Positions 7,504-14,941 of a stretch of DNA of 18,121 nt are shown in pieces (positions within the stretch are counted from its first letter, which is position 1; each line of letters starts with the position of its first letter). Under the pieces are notes generated by a model, which made no database searches, had not been told where the DNA came from, and worked only from the letters and a program-made list of their open reading frames with translations. This stretch comes from an uncultured Clostridia bacterium (GTDB taxonomy: Bacteria; Bacillota; Clostridia; Oscillospirales; Oscillospiraceae): the NCBI GenBank assembly GCA_937893605.1, contig CALBGG010000083.1, positions 1 to 18,121 of the forward strand, written 5' to 3'. The position numbers and the translations under genes are program-made.

Positions 7504-7782
7504 TTATTTTTTTCGCGTAAAAGGGCTTTTAAGAGCGTTAAGCAGCGGATTTGTGCCCGGCGCGCCGATCGGACAGGCGGGGTAGCCGCCGTTTTCCAAA
7601 ACACGTCGTATCTCATCCTCGGAGACAATGCCGGGGTCGAATTTCACCGTGAGAACGCCTTTGAGATATGCAACGGATGCGTCGAGAACGCCGCGGGTCT
7701 GCAAAACGTCGCCGAGTATAAGCTCGGGGCATTGGCGGCAGTACATGCCTTTTACGCCGGTAACCATTATTTTTTCTTCCAT
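7504..7782 (-). CDS. CopZ-like heavy-metal-associated (HMA) domain protein
   Basis: The 92-residue protein has one HMA ferredoxin-like domain. The metal loop is GMYCRQC (residues 12-18, MxCxxC), followed by VLDASVAYLKGVLTVKFDPGIVSEDEIRRVLENGGY, which gives the usual beta-alpha-beta-beta-alpha-beta order. After the domain it has a further cysteine (YPACPIG) and a basic tail to KSPFTRKK, so it is somewhat longer than classical 68-70-residue CopZ. Its ATG at 7782 lies inside the last 16 nt of copA with an AGAGGA site upstream, so the two are co-expressed. By family it would carry Cu(I) to or from the ATPase; binding of another soft metal is not excluded. Confidence 0.85.
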   Translation of the reverse strand: MEEKIMVTGVKGMYCRQCPELILGDVLQTRGVLDASVAYLKGVLTVKFDPGIVSEDEIRRVLENGGYPACPIGAPGTNPLLNALKSPFTRKK

Positions 7783-10115
7783 CTTAACGTCCTCTTTTTG
7801 CCGGGATCTTTCAGGCTTAGCGAGTGCATCAAAACACCTATCGAGCTTGCGGACATTGCCGCTGCGCATATCGACGGATGCAGTATGCCCATAGCCGCGA
7901 CGGGGATGCTGATGATGTTGTAAAACAGCGCCCAGCGCAGATTCTGCCTTATCGTTTTTATCGTCGCAGCGGAGATGCTAAACGCCTCAACGAGCTTTTT
8001 AAGATCGCCCGAGGGCAGCAGCACACCGGCGGCATCTATCGCGATATCCGAGCCCGAGCCCATCGCAACGGCGCAGTCGGCGCAGATGAGCGCCGGGGTG
8101 TCGTTTATCCCGTCGCCTACCATGCACACGGTCTTGCCCATGGCCTTGAGGCGTTCTATCTGTGCGGCCTTCTCGTCCGGGCGAACCTCGAACAGAACAT
8201 TGTCTATCCCGGCTCCGGCGGCAATGGCTCTGGCGGTGCGCTCATTATCGCCGGTGAGCATCCAGACCTCCTTGCCGGCGGCTTTAAGCTGCCGGACTGC
8301 CTCGGCCGCCTCTGGCTTTAGCGTATCGGCAATGCCGAGAACACCGATGACGGAGCCGTCGCGGCAGACGCAGATCTCCGCCTTTGCGTCAAGCCGGACG
8401 TCGGGAAGAGCGTCCAATGTATGCGTGTCGATACCCCCGCGCTCCAGCGCCGCGCGGCTTGCACATACTATACTGCTGCCGCCGACCGTGCCGGATACGC
8501 CGCTTCCGATATCGTACGCAAAGTCACTGACCTCGAGCTTTTCGCGGTCTGGGTAATGCTCCGACGCGTATTTAACAACAGCCCGCGACAGGGGATGCTC
8601 CGAGCGCTCCTCAAGCGCGGCGCACAGCAGAACGAGCTCCCGCTCCGTTACCCCCGACAGGGGATATACGTCCGTAAGCTCGGGCTGCCCGGTCGTAAGC
8701 GTGCCGGTCTTATCGAGCACGATGCAGTCTGCCTTGTACACATTTTCAAGCTCCGTGCCGCTGCGGAACAGTATGCCGCGCTCGGCGGCTGCGCCCGAGC
8801 CCACCATGAGCCCCGTCGGTGTTGCAAGCCCCAATGCGCAGGGACAGGCGACCGCCAGCACGTCGCAGCAGTTTAGGATCGCCCTTTCAATATCCTTCGG
8901 GGCGATAAGCCTGTACCAAACGGTGAAGGTTGCCGCCGCGGCACCGATGACGGCAGGTACGAACCAGTGCGCAACGGAATCGGCGAAGCGCTGCACCGGA
9001 GCTTTTTCGCTCTGCGCGTGACGCACGATGTCGATTATCTGCTCAAGCACCGTCGCTTTACCCAGCGCCGTAACGCGTGCCTCGGCAGAGCCCGCGCGGT
9101 TGAGGCTTCCGCCGATGAGCTTATCTCCCACGGTCTTGTCAACGGGCAGGCTCTCGCCGGTCAGCATGGATTCGTCAACGGCGCACTTGCCGCCGACTAT
9201 GATGCCGTCCGCCGGAATGCGCTCGCCCGGACGGATGAGGACGATATCGCCGAGGCGTATCTTATCCACGCTCGTCTCCTCAAACTTGTTGCCGTGCTTT
9301 ACCATAGCAATGCGCGGCTGAAGATGCATGAGCTTGCGTATAGCCGAGCTTGCTTCTCCGGCCGCGACCTGCTCCATGTATTTGCCGAAGAGAATGAGAG
9401 ACAACAGCACCCCGTCGGAGGTGAAATAGAGCTTGAAGTTGCTCTTTCGCGTCAGCGCGACATAGGAGCTGTAGGCGTAAATGAGCGTAGACGAGAGCGA
9501 AACGAGAAGATCCATTCCGAAAAAGCCGCTGCGCAGCTCGCGTACAGCCGAGCGGCAGAAGTGCCGCCCGGGAATGAATTGCAGGGCGCTTGCTATGAGA
9601 AATTGCAGCTTCGGGTGCAGCTCGAGCATGAGCGGCGCCGTGCATGCGGCGCTCGTTACGAGCGTTTTGAGAAGCACCATGCGCTTTTCAAGCTCCTGAT
9701 CCTCGTCACCGCCGCGTATTTCGACTATCTCGGCGCTAATGCCGCAGTCTGTGCAGACCTCCGTGAGCTTGCGTGTATCAAGGCAGACGGGCCACATGAA
9801 AACCGTTATGATATCCTTATGTACGGACACAGCCTTCACTCCGAAAATATTTGTCAGAGCCTTGACAGCAGACTCAGGCTCGCCCTCGAAGCGTATATCC
9901 GCCTCCTCGACGGGGACGCGAAAGCCCGCCTTTTTGACGCTTGCCGCAATATCGCCGAGACTCAGCTCATTTTCGTTAAAGCTGATAAACGCCGACGATG
10001 AGGCGTAGCTTGCCGCAGCCTTGCTCACTCCGGGCAGGCGCAAAAGCGCCCTGTCGAGCCGGGAGACGCAGGCTGCGCACTCCATATCGAGAATTCTAAG
10101 TGTGATATCCTTCAT
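7767..10115 (-). CDS. copA: Copper-exporting P1B-type ATPase
   Basis: The 782-residue ATPase pumps Cu+ across the cytoplasmic membrane. An N-terminal HMA domain has MECAAC at 11-16. A second HMA-like fold at about 75-132 has lost CxxC in the usual place. P-type signatures are TGES (319-322), the ion-site CPC (424-426), DKTGT with phospho-aspartate D468, HP (507-508), TGD (621-623) and GDGIND (667-672). YN in helix 7 (732-733) and MSASS in helix 8 (754-758) are the residues that mark the Cu+/Ag+ subgroup. The start at 10115 carries GGAG 7 nt upstream; a longer frame to 10178 would run through a hairpin. It overlaps the CopZ-like gene by 16 nt and lies 65 nt after a small membrane-protein gene with a terminator-like hairpin between them. 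Confidence 0.95.
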   Translation of the reverse strand: MKDITLRILDMECAACVSRLDRALLRLPGVSKAAASYASSSAFISFNENELSLGDIAASVKKAGFRVPVEEADIRFEGEPESAVKALTNIFGVKAVSVHKDIITVFMWPVCLDTRKLTEVCTDCGISAEIVEIRGGDEDQELEKRMVLLKTLVTSAACTAPLMLELHPKLQFLIASALQFIPGRHFCRSAVRELRSGFFGMDLLVSLSSTLIYAYSSYVALTRKSNFKLYFTSDGVLLSLILFGKYMEQVAAGEASSAIRKLMHLQPRIAMVKHGNKFEETSVDKIRLGDIVLIRPGERIPADGIIVGGKCAVDESMLTGESLPVDKTVGDKLIGGSLNRAGSAEARVTALGKATVLEQIIDIVRHAQSEKAPVQRFADSVAHWFVPAVIGAAAATFTVWYRLIAPKDIERAILNCCDVLAVACPCALGLATPTGLMVGSGAAAERGILFRSGTELENVYKADCIVLDKTGTLTTGQPELTDVYPLSGVTERELVLLCAALEERSEHPLSRAVVKYASEHYPDREKLEVSDFAYDIGSGVSGTVGGSSIVCASRAALERGGIDTHTLDALPDVRLDAKAEICVCRDGSVIGVLGIADTLKPEAAEAVRQLKAAGKEVWMLTGDNERTARAIAAGAGIDNVLFEVRPDEKAAQIERLKAMGKTVCMVGDGINDTPALICADCAVAMGSGSDIAIDAAGVLLPSGDLKKLVEAFSISAATIKTIRQNLRWALFYNIISIPVAAMGILHPSICAAAMSASSIGVLMHSLSLKDPGKKRTLRWKKK

Positions 10116-10132
10116 AGCAGAACTCCGTGATG

Positions 10133-10167
10133 AAAAATTGGGGAGAAATGCGGCGCATTTCTCCCCA
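10133..10167 (-). terminator. Terminator or attenuator directly upstream of copA
   Basis: A perfect 13-bp stem (arms TGGGGAGAAATGC and GCATTTCTCCCCA, 3-nt loop) is followed on the minus strand by five T. It begins 13 nt after the stop of the membrane-protein gene and its T run ends 17 nt before the copA start, leaving no room for a promoter between hairpin and copA. It may end the upstream transcript, with copA relying on readthrough, or act as a controlled attenuator. Confidence 0.8.
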
Positions 10168-10170
10168 CAG

Positions 10171-10198
10171 TTTATCAAAATTACTTACCCTCGGTCAA
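10171..10198 (-). promoter_or_regulatory. Possible copA promoter overlapping the end of the upstream gene
   Basis: On the minus strand TTGACC and GATAAA are separated by 16 bp. A transcript from here would start near 10164, inside the first arm of the hairpin at 10139-10167, and so would carry only a shortened stem. This would let copA be expressed independently of the membrane-protein gene. The match is moderate and no copper-regulator operator was recognised. Confidence 0.3.
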
Positions 10199-10699
10199 AA
10201 GCTTTTCTTTGACCTCTTTGCGTTTTTTCAGCGAAGCGATGCATGCGGGGATGGATACTGCCGGCAGATCGAACAGCAGCGCCCAGTCGATCCAGTCGAT
10301 GCCCTTTATGAACTGACCCTCGTGCCATACGCCCTTTGCAAGCTTGAAGTAGTTGTGATTCCAAACGCCCCAGATGTCGGTCGTCGGCTTCCAGAGGTGG
10401 ACCTTCAGGAAAGCAGCGCTCGTCACAATGCCGCTGGAAACAACGGTCATGAACGAGGAAGCACGCTTGTTGCGGATAAGAAACTCCGAAACAGCCGGCA
10501 GAATGTAGACCGCGAGATTTATGATCCACAGCTGGAGCGGGATCTTGTATTTCCACTTAACGGCCTGACGGATGTGGTCGGCATCGTGCAGCAGCGCGGC
10601 GGCCAGAATGGCGAGATTCCACTTTTCAATAAAAGAAGCGGTTTCGTCGTCGATGCGAGTGTCAAGAAATTTCGCTTCGTCTTTCTGAGACTTTGTCAT
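10181..10699 (-). CDS. Small membrane protein with HDADH motif, function unknown
   Basis: The 172-residue protein is not one I can assign. It has about four hydrophobic stretches (roughly 28-40, 55-74, 82-100 and 136-155) with charged ends, and several histidines near membrane borders: HDADH at 38-42, H101 in VHLWKP, H115 in WNHNYF and H126 in VWHEGQ. Tryptophan is unusually frequent. The start at 10699 has a strong GGGGAGG site 8 nt upstream and a good promoter at 10729-10757. It lies just before copA on the same strand, so a part in metal handling is possible, but the hairpin between them weakens the operon argument. The histidines may bind metal; that is an inference only. Confidence 0.75.
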   Translation of the reverse strand: MTKSQKDEAKFLDTRIDDETASFIEKWNLAILAAALLHDADHIRQAVKWKYKIPLQLWIINLAVYILPAVSEFLIRNKRASSFMTVVSSGIVTSAAFLKVHLWKPTTDIWGVWNHNYFKLAKGVWHEGQFIKGIDWIDWALLFDLPAVSIPACIASLKKRKEVKEKLLTEGK

Positions 10700-10728
10700 G
10701 TTCTTTTCCTCCCCGAACTATTTTAAAT

Positions 10729-10757
10729 ATTTTAAGCTTTAATTACCACTTGGTCAA
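10729..10757 (-). promoter_or_regulatory. Sigma-A promoter of the HDADH membrane protein
   Basis: TTGACC and TAAAAT are separated by exactly 17 bp on the minus strand, about 30 nt before the start codon at 10699. The AT-rich tract around the -10 contains repeated TTAAAATATTTAAAAT, which could be an operator or only upstream AT richness. Confidence 0.6.
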
Positions 10758-10812
10758 TAAAAAATTATCACATCCGCTTCTGAATGTCAATATGCCCCGC
10801 AAGATTTTTTGC

Positions 10813-10841
10813 TTTACACAAGGAGCGCATTGACATATAAT
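10813..10841 (+). promoter_or_regulatory. Sigma-A promoter of the TPR-protein operon
   Basis: TTTACA and a perfect TATAAT are 17 bp apart, 29 nt before the ATG at 10871. A nearby TTGACA (10830-10835) overlaps this spacer but has no -10 at a suitable distance. Confidence 0.65.
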
Positions 10842-10870
10842 TCAGAGAATAACATGTCCGAGGTGTTACT

Positions 10871-11953
10871 ATGGACGAGAAGCGAAGAATGATAAGAAAC
10901 CGGTGCGCAAACCTGCTGCTCAAAAGCCGTAAAATTTCCGACGGCTTTGAAAGCTCATGGAGCACGCACAGCCGCATGTTCGGCGATATAATGGAGCCCG
11001 CGTTTACAGAGGACACGGCCTCGCGCCTGGAGCTTGTGAGCGCTCTTAACCTGATTAGCGCAGGCAAGCACAGCACCGCCGCACGGAAGCTCGAAAAGCT
11101 CTTTGATGCCTGCCGTAGTGATGAAGATTTTGCCGCACTCAATTTTTTCATGGGCGTGTGCTGCGAAAAAATGGGGCTAATCGACATGGCAACGGTCTAT
11201 TACGGTCAGTCCGCCGAGCGCGAACCGGAGTTTTACATGGTCTATCTGATGCTTGCAAAATGCCTGCACTCCCGGCGGCATTACGAGGCTGCTGCCGGTA
11301 CGTATTTCAAGACCCTTGACGCGATCCTCTCACGCCCGAAAAAGGACGAGGTGCCGGCGGTGAGAGAAGCGCCGCTGCTCGGCTCTGTACACGGCAATCT
11401 CGCAAGCTGCCTTATAATGATGCGCCGCTATGACGACGCGGAGTTTGAGCTTTACGAGGCGCAGAGGTATGACTATGCTCCTGCGCAGATGTTAGTTACC
11501 TGGGCGACGCTTTACGCCGCGACAGGGCGCAGGGCTCAGGCGGCGGAGAAAATGAGCGAGCTCAGAAAAGCGTCGCCGGAGCTCGAAGCTGCTTCGGCGC
11601 TGAGTATAAGGGAGATCATTGAGCAGAAAAACCCCCGCTTTGCGCCCCGCATTATCGACGGCGAAAAGCTCGGCCGCTTTTGGGACTGGTTCTGCAAAAA
11701 TGCCGATAAGCTCAAGGCACTCGCCTTCGGCATGCCGTCGCAGATTCTGATGGAGGAGGTCTACGAGCAGCTCTCCGGCATATTTGACGCCGTTGTCGAA
11801 AAGCCGGGCTTTGAGCTCGGCCGCGACGGGGTAAAGGCGCGTATGAGCTTTTTTGATAACTACAATCTGACGTTTGAGCTGTGGCTCGGCAGATTAGTTG
11901 ACAGCGCTCCGCGCTCGCTGCGCGGCGACTGGAGCTTTTATTCGATACACTGA
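10871..11953 (+). CDS. Tetratricopeptide-repeat protein, function unknown
   Basis: The 360-residue soluble protein is built of helical repeats. Degenerate TPR units are visible at about 53-85, 87-120 (ALNFFMGVCCEKMGLIDMATVYYGQSAEREPE), 122-152 (MVYLMLAKCLHSRRHYEAAAGTYFKTL), 172-200 and 205-237, followed by a non-repeat C-terminal domain of about 120 residues containing FWDWFCKNADKLKALAFGMPSQ. No signal peptide or membrane helix is seen. TPR folds mediate protein contacts; the partner is unknown. The start has GAGGTG upstream. The following HAD gene begins 11 nt after the stop, and its ribosome site overlaps that stop, so the two form one operon. Confidence 0.8.
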   Translation: MDEKRRMIRNRCANLLLKSRKISDGFESSWSTHSRMFGDIMEPAFTEDTASRLELVSALNLISAGKHSTAARKLEKLFDACRSDEDFAALNFFMGVCCEKMGLIDMATVYYGQSAEREPEFYMVYLMLAKCLHSRRHYEAAAGTYFKTLDAILSRPKKDEVPAVREAPLLGSVHGNLASCLIMMRRYDDAEFELYEAQRYDYAPAQMLVTWATLYAATGRRAQAAEKMSELRKASPELEAASALSIREIIEQKNPRFAPRIIDGEKLGRFWDWFCKNADKLKALAFGMPSQILMEEVYEQLSGIFDAVVEKPGFELGRDGVKARMSFFDNYNLTFELWLGRLVDSAPRSLRGDWSFYSIH

Positions 11954-11964
11954 GGAGAAAAAAC

Positions 11965-12654
11965 ATGATAAAGTACGTTTTTATGGATATTGACGATACG
12001 CTGCTCGACTTCGGCAAGGCGGAGGCCGCGGCGATAAAAAAGACCTTCGAGCGCATCGGCGTTCCGGCCACGCCCGAGGTCATAGCGCGCTACAGCGAGA
12101 TAAACGATGAGCACTGGAAAATGCTCGAGCGCGGCGAGCTTACGCACGAGCAGGTGCTGGTGCGGCGCTTTGACGCGCTGTTTGCCGAGCTCGGCATAAA
12201 AAATGTGCCCAGTGAGATGGTGCAGGCAAGCTATGAGTATCTTCTCGGCATCGGACATTATTTCGTTGACGGGGCAATAGAGCTTTTGGAGGAACTCAAG
12301 GGGAAATACGAGCTTTACATCGTCTCAAACGGCACGGCCACGGTTCAGGACAGCCGACTTGAAAGCGCGGGCATCGCGCCGTATTTCAAAGACATTTTCA
12401 TATCCGAGCGCCTGGGCGCGGATAAGCCGTCGAAGGAGTTTTTTGACCTTGCGTTCTCGCGCATCGAGGGCTTCGAGCACGATAAGGCGATCATCGTCGG
12501 CGACAGACTGTCATCGGATATTCTCGGCGGCATAAACGCGGGGATAAAGACCTGCTGGTTTAACCCGAAGCGCCTGCCGTGCAGCGATGATATCCGCCCC
12601 GACTGCGAGATCCGTGCTCTTTGCCAATTGCCCGAACTATTAGAAAAACTCTGA
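11965..12654 (+). CDS. HAD hydrolase, YjjG-type pyrimidine nucleotidase
   Basis: The 229-residue protein is a HAD phosphatase with a helical cap. Motif I MDIDDTLLDF carries the nucleophile D8 and acid D10; motif II is S121 in IVSNGT; motif III lysine is K154 in GADKPSKEFF; motif IV is VGDRLSSDILGG (178-189) with D180 and D185. The exact forms MDIDDTL, GADKPSKEFFD and DRLSSDI are those of the YjjG family, which dephosphorylates UMP/dUMP/dTMP and non-canonical pyrimidine nucleotides. It is cytoplasmic and co-transcribed with the TPR gene. Its stop codon forms part of a shared bidirectional terminator. Confidence 0.88.
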   Translation: MIKYVFMDIDDTLLDFGKAEAAAIKKTFERIGVPATPEVIARYSEINDEHWKMLERGELTHEQVLVRRFDALFAELGIKNVPSEMVQASYEYLLGIGHYFVDGAIELLEELKGKYELYIVSNGTATVQDSRLESAGIAPYFKDIFISERLGADKPSKEFFDLAFSRIEGFEHDKAIIVGDRLSSDILGGINAGIKTCWFNPKRLPCSDDIRPDCEIRALCQLPELLEKL

Positions 12655-12672
12655 GGTGAAATGACCTCAGAG
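12649..12672. terminator. Bidirectional terminator containing both stop codons
   Basis: A 9-bp perfect stem (CTCTGAGGT with ACCTCAGAG, 6-nt loop) lies between the convergent HAD and phosphopantetheinyl transferase genes. The TGA of the plus-strand gene (12652-12654) is in the left arm and that of the minus-strand gene in the right arm. On the minus strand five T follow; on the plus strand CTTTTCGTTT follows. Confidence 0.85.
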
Positions 12673-13248
12673 CTTTTCGTTTATTATCTCAACTTCCCCG
12701 ATATCCGGCGCTTTCACACAATAGCCGACTGAGTATTCCCCGATGTTTTTGCTGCCGAAGGAGTATCCCTCGACACCGTGCGCAACGGAAAATGTCCGCA
12801 CATCGCCAAGGCGCAGACCGGCTGCCTTTATATAGCTCTCCTTGAGCGTCCACAGACGGCAGAATTCCGTCTCGGGAGATTGAGAGCGCTCGACAAGCTC
12901 AGTCTCGTCGGGAAGGAAGAAGCGTGCTGAAAGACGCAGCGCATTTTCTCGCGCAAGCTCGATATCCACGCCGACGGGCACATCGGAAACAGCGCACACG
13001 GCGTATTTTCCGCAGTGCGAGAGCGAAAAATAAATGCCGCCGTCGGGGAAATACGGCTTTTCGTTTTCCGTCAGGGCGTAGTCTGTGCGCCCGGCGGCCT
13101 TTTTCAGCAGCAGCTCGACGCCGAGACTGCGGCGCTTGTCGTCGTCGTTTTTGAGCCGCAGAGTTTTTTCTCTGCGCCATGGAGACACAGCGTCTGGGCA
13201 GGCGTTTATATCGAGCCCCGTGACATCGGCTATATAGAGCTTTATCAT
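12667..13248 (-). CDS. 4'-phosphopantetheinyl transferase, Sfp-type
   Basis: The 193-residue enzyme moves the phosphopantetheine arm of CoA to a serine of a carrier protein. Visible family motifs are FSLSHCGKYAVCA (74-86), GVDIE with magnesium-binding D95 and E97 (93-97), and RLWTLKESYIKAAG (131-144) with E137 and K141. Both halves of the pseudo-dimer are present, and the length is slightly below the 210-230 of Sfp. It starts inside the stop of the HD gene (ATGA overlap). No carrier protein, polyketide synthase or peptide synthetase is in the window, so its target is elsewhere: either a secondary-metabolite carrier or the fatty-acid acyl carrier protein if no AcpS exists. Confidence 0.88.
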   Translation of the reverse strand: MIKLYIADVTGLDINACPDAVSPWRREKTLRLKNDDDKRRSLGVELLLKKAAGRTDYALTENEKPYFPDGGIYFSLSHCGKYAVCAVSDVPVGVDIELARENALRLSARFFLPDETELVERSQSPETEFCRLWTLKESYIKAAGLRLGDVRTFSVAHGVEGYSFGSKNIGEYSVGYCVKAPDIGEVEIINEKL

Positions 13249-13787
13249 GCGCGCATTGCGTCGAGCGTTTTTTGAATCAGTGTATCAAGATCCCAGCCGC
13301 ACATCTCGGCGCCGCGAAGTATTACGTCGCGCGAGCAGCCGGCGGCAAATTTCTTGTCCTTGAATTTTTTCTTTACGGACTTTACCTCCATGTCGGAGAT
13401 GCCCGTCGGACGCATGAGGGCGACCGCGCCTATAAGACCCGTGAGCTCATCGGTCGCAAACAGGACCTTTTCCATGAAAAGCTCGGGCTCAACGTCGATG
13501 CAGATGCCGTAGCCGTGACTTATGACGGCGTGGATGACCGATTCGTCAATGTTCTTTTCGCGCAGAAGCTCCTGAGCCTTGACGCAGTGCTGCTCGGGGT
13601 AGAGCTCAAAATCTATATCATGGAGCATGCCGACGGCAGCCCAGTAATCGGTTCTCGCGGGGTCGTATTCCTTTGCAAGCTCGCCCATGACCTTGGAAAC
13701 GGTCTCGGCATGCTGGAGGTGGAACGGCTCCTTATTAAACTCGGCGACAAGCTGCCTTGCCTGATCAACAGTTGGAATGTAGCTCAT
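13245..13787 (-). CDS. HD-domain hydrolase
   Basis: The 180-residue protein carries an HD metal-dependent phosphohydrolase domain: H26 in LQHAETV, the H56-D57 pair in GMLHDIDF, H91 in VISHGYG and D113 in FATDELTG. These are the four HD ligand positions. The conserved form LHDIDFELYPEQH and TDELTGLI is common in a stand-alone HD group of clostridia whose substrate is unknown; nucleotides are likely by analogy. The start has AGGAGGAG 6 nt upstream. It is the first gene of a two-gene operon with the phosphopantetheinyl transferase, with a clear promoter at 13818-13846. Confidence 0.85.
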   Translation of the reverse strand: MSYIPTVDQARQLVAEFNKEPFHLQHAETVSKVMGELAKEYDPARTDYWAAVGMLHDIDFELYPEQHCVKAQELLREKNIDESVIHAVISHGYGICIDVEPELFMEKVLFATDELTGLIGAVALMRPTGISDMEVKSVKKKFKDKKFAAGCSRDVILRGAEMCGWDLDTLIQKTLDAMRA

Positions 13788-13817
13788 TTTTATCTCCTCC
13801 TGAAAAGATGATGCACT

Positions 13818-13846
13818 ATTTTACTGCAAGATAAGCCGGAAATCAA
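13818..13846 (-). promoter_or_regulatory. Sigma-A promoter of the HD/phosphopantetheinyl transferase operon
   Basis: On the minus strand TTGATT and TAAAAT are 17 bp apart, about 31 nt before the HD start. It is divergent to the promoter at 13861. Confidence 0.55.
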
Positions 13847-13860
13847 CGGGAAATTCTTAA

Positions 13861-13889
13861 TTGACACTGCCGCGCCGATGGATTACTAT
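13861..13889 (+). promoter_or_regulatory. Sigma-A promoter of the glycosyltransferase
   Basis: A perfect TTGACA and TACTAT are 17 bp apart. The predicted transcript starts near 13896, which makes the ATG at 13898 unlikely as the start and supports that at 13919. Only 14 bp separate this -35 from that of the divergent HD promoter. Confidence 0.6.
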
Positions 13890-13918
13890 TTATATAAATG
13901 ATCGCTAAGGAGAACGAC

Positions 13919-14872
13919 ATGGAGCATCCCGTTTTATACATCGTCGTCCCCTGCTATAACGAGCAGGAGGTGCTGCCGATAACGGCGCCGATGTTTTTAA
14001 ATAAGCTCAAGGAGCTTGCGGAAAAGGGACTTATATCCGAGGATAGCCGCGTTTTATTCGTAAACGACGGCAGCAGCGATGAGACCTGGAATATCATCCG
14101 CGCTCTCGCACGCAGCGACGAGCATTACATCGGCATAAGCCAAAGCCGAAACCGCGGACATCAGAACGCCGTGCTCGCGGGTCTCATGGAGGCCAGGAAC
14201 CGCTGCGATATAAGCATATCCATCGACTGCGACGGGCAGGATGACATTAACGCCATGGATGATATGGTGCGCGCCTATCTCGGCGGCTGCGATATCGTCT
14301 ACGGCGTGAGGTGCGACCGCGAGAGCGACAGCTTTTTCAAGCGCACGACCGCGCAGGGCTTTTATAAATTCCTCTCGGCAATGGGCGCGGATGTCGTGTA
14401 TAACCACGCAGACTACAGGCTTATAAGCGCGCGCGCTCTGCGCGAACTTGCAAAATTTGAGGAGGTAAATCTTTTCCTGCGCGGTATGGTGCCGCTTGTC
14501 GGCTTTAAAAGCACGAGCGTTGAATACAAAAGGACAGAGCGCCTTGCGGGAAAAAGCAAATATCCGCTGCGAAAAATGCTCTCTCTTGCCGGAGACGGCA
14601 TAACGAGCCTTTCGATAAAGCCCCTGCGGCTTATAATGGGCTTTGGACTCATCGTTGCACTTTTAAGCTTCGCGGGCGTTATATGGGCGATCATCTCCGC
14701 GCTCGGCGGCCACGCCGTCGCCGGCTGGGCGAGTACGACCTGCATAATCTGCTTCGTCAGCGGCGTGCAGCTTATTTGTATGGGCATAATCGGGGAGTAC
14801 ATCGGCAAGATATATCTGGAAACAAAGCGCCGGCCGAGATATATCATCTCCGAGCGGACGTGGGATAAATAA
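13919..14872 (+). CDS. Family 2 glycosyltransferase, GtrB/DPM-like, membrane-anchored
   Basis: The 317-residue protein transfers a sugar from a nucleotide donor to a polyprenyl phosphate by family precedent. The GT-A domain begins LYIVVPCYNEQEVLP (6-20), with VNDGSSDET at 48-56, the metal/donor site SIDCDGQDD at 101-109, and RTERLAGKSKYPLRKM (205-220), which is diagnostic of the bactoprenol glucosyltransferase group. Two C-terminal membrane helices lie at about 238-262 and 272-294. The start at 13919 was chosen over the ATG at 13898 because AAGGAG lies 6 nt before it. It is monocistronic with its own promoter. Donor sugar unknown; it may feed wall teichoic, lipid or exopolysaccharide decoration. 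Confidence 0.9.
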   Translation: MEHPVLYIVVPCYNEQEVLPITAPMFLNKLKELAEKGLISEDSRVLFVNDGSSDETWNIIRALARSDEHYIGISQSRNRGHQNAVLAGLMEARNRCDISISIDCDGQDDINAMDDMVRAYLGGCDIVYGVRCDRESDSFFKRTTAQGFYKFLSAMGADVVYNHADYRLISARALRELAKFEEVNLFLRGMVPLVGFKSTSVEYKRTERLAGKSKYPLRKMLSLAGDGITSLSIKPLRLIMGFGLIVALLSFAGVIWAIISALGGHAVAGWASTTCIICFVSGVQLICMGIIGEYIGKIYLETKRRPRYIISERTWDK

Positions 14873-14876
14873 GGAC

Positions 14877-14905
14877 TTGTTTCATAGACAAATGTTTGTT
14901 ATAAT
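14877..14905 (+). promoter_or_regulatory. Promoter of the 80-residue membrane protein
   Basis: TTGTTT and a perfect TATAAT are 17 bp apart, starting 5 nt after the glycosyltransferase stop. The spacer contains the interrupted palindrome ACAAATGTTTGT, a possible operator. Confidence 0.55.
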
Positions 14906-14941
14906 ACGTTCATCTGATATTTAGGATAAGGAGATATTACT

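Noticed and set aside
7413..7628. N-terminal extension of the first methyltransferase to 7628
   Set aside because: It would cross an intrinsic terminator and the CopZ-like gene and has no similarity to the paralogue; the start at 7412 has a good ribosome site.
8967..10001. Plus-strand open frame of 344 codons
   Set aside because: It is antisense to copA and shows no recognisable motif or ribosome site.
13898..13918. Earlier ATG for the glycosyltransferase
   Set aside because: It falls at the predicted transcription start and precedes the AAGGAG ribosome site that serves the ATG at 13919.
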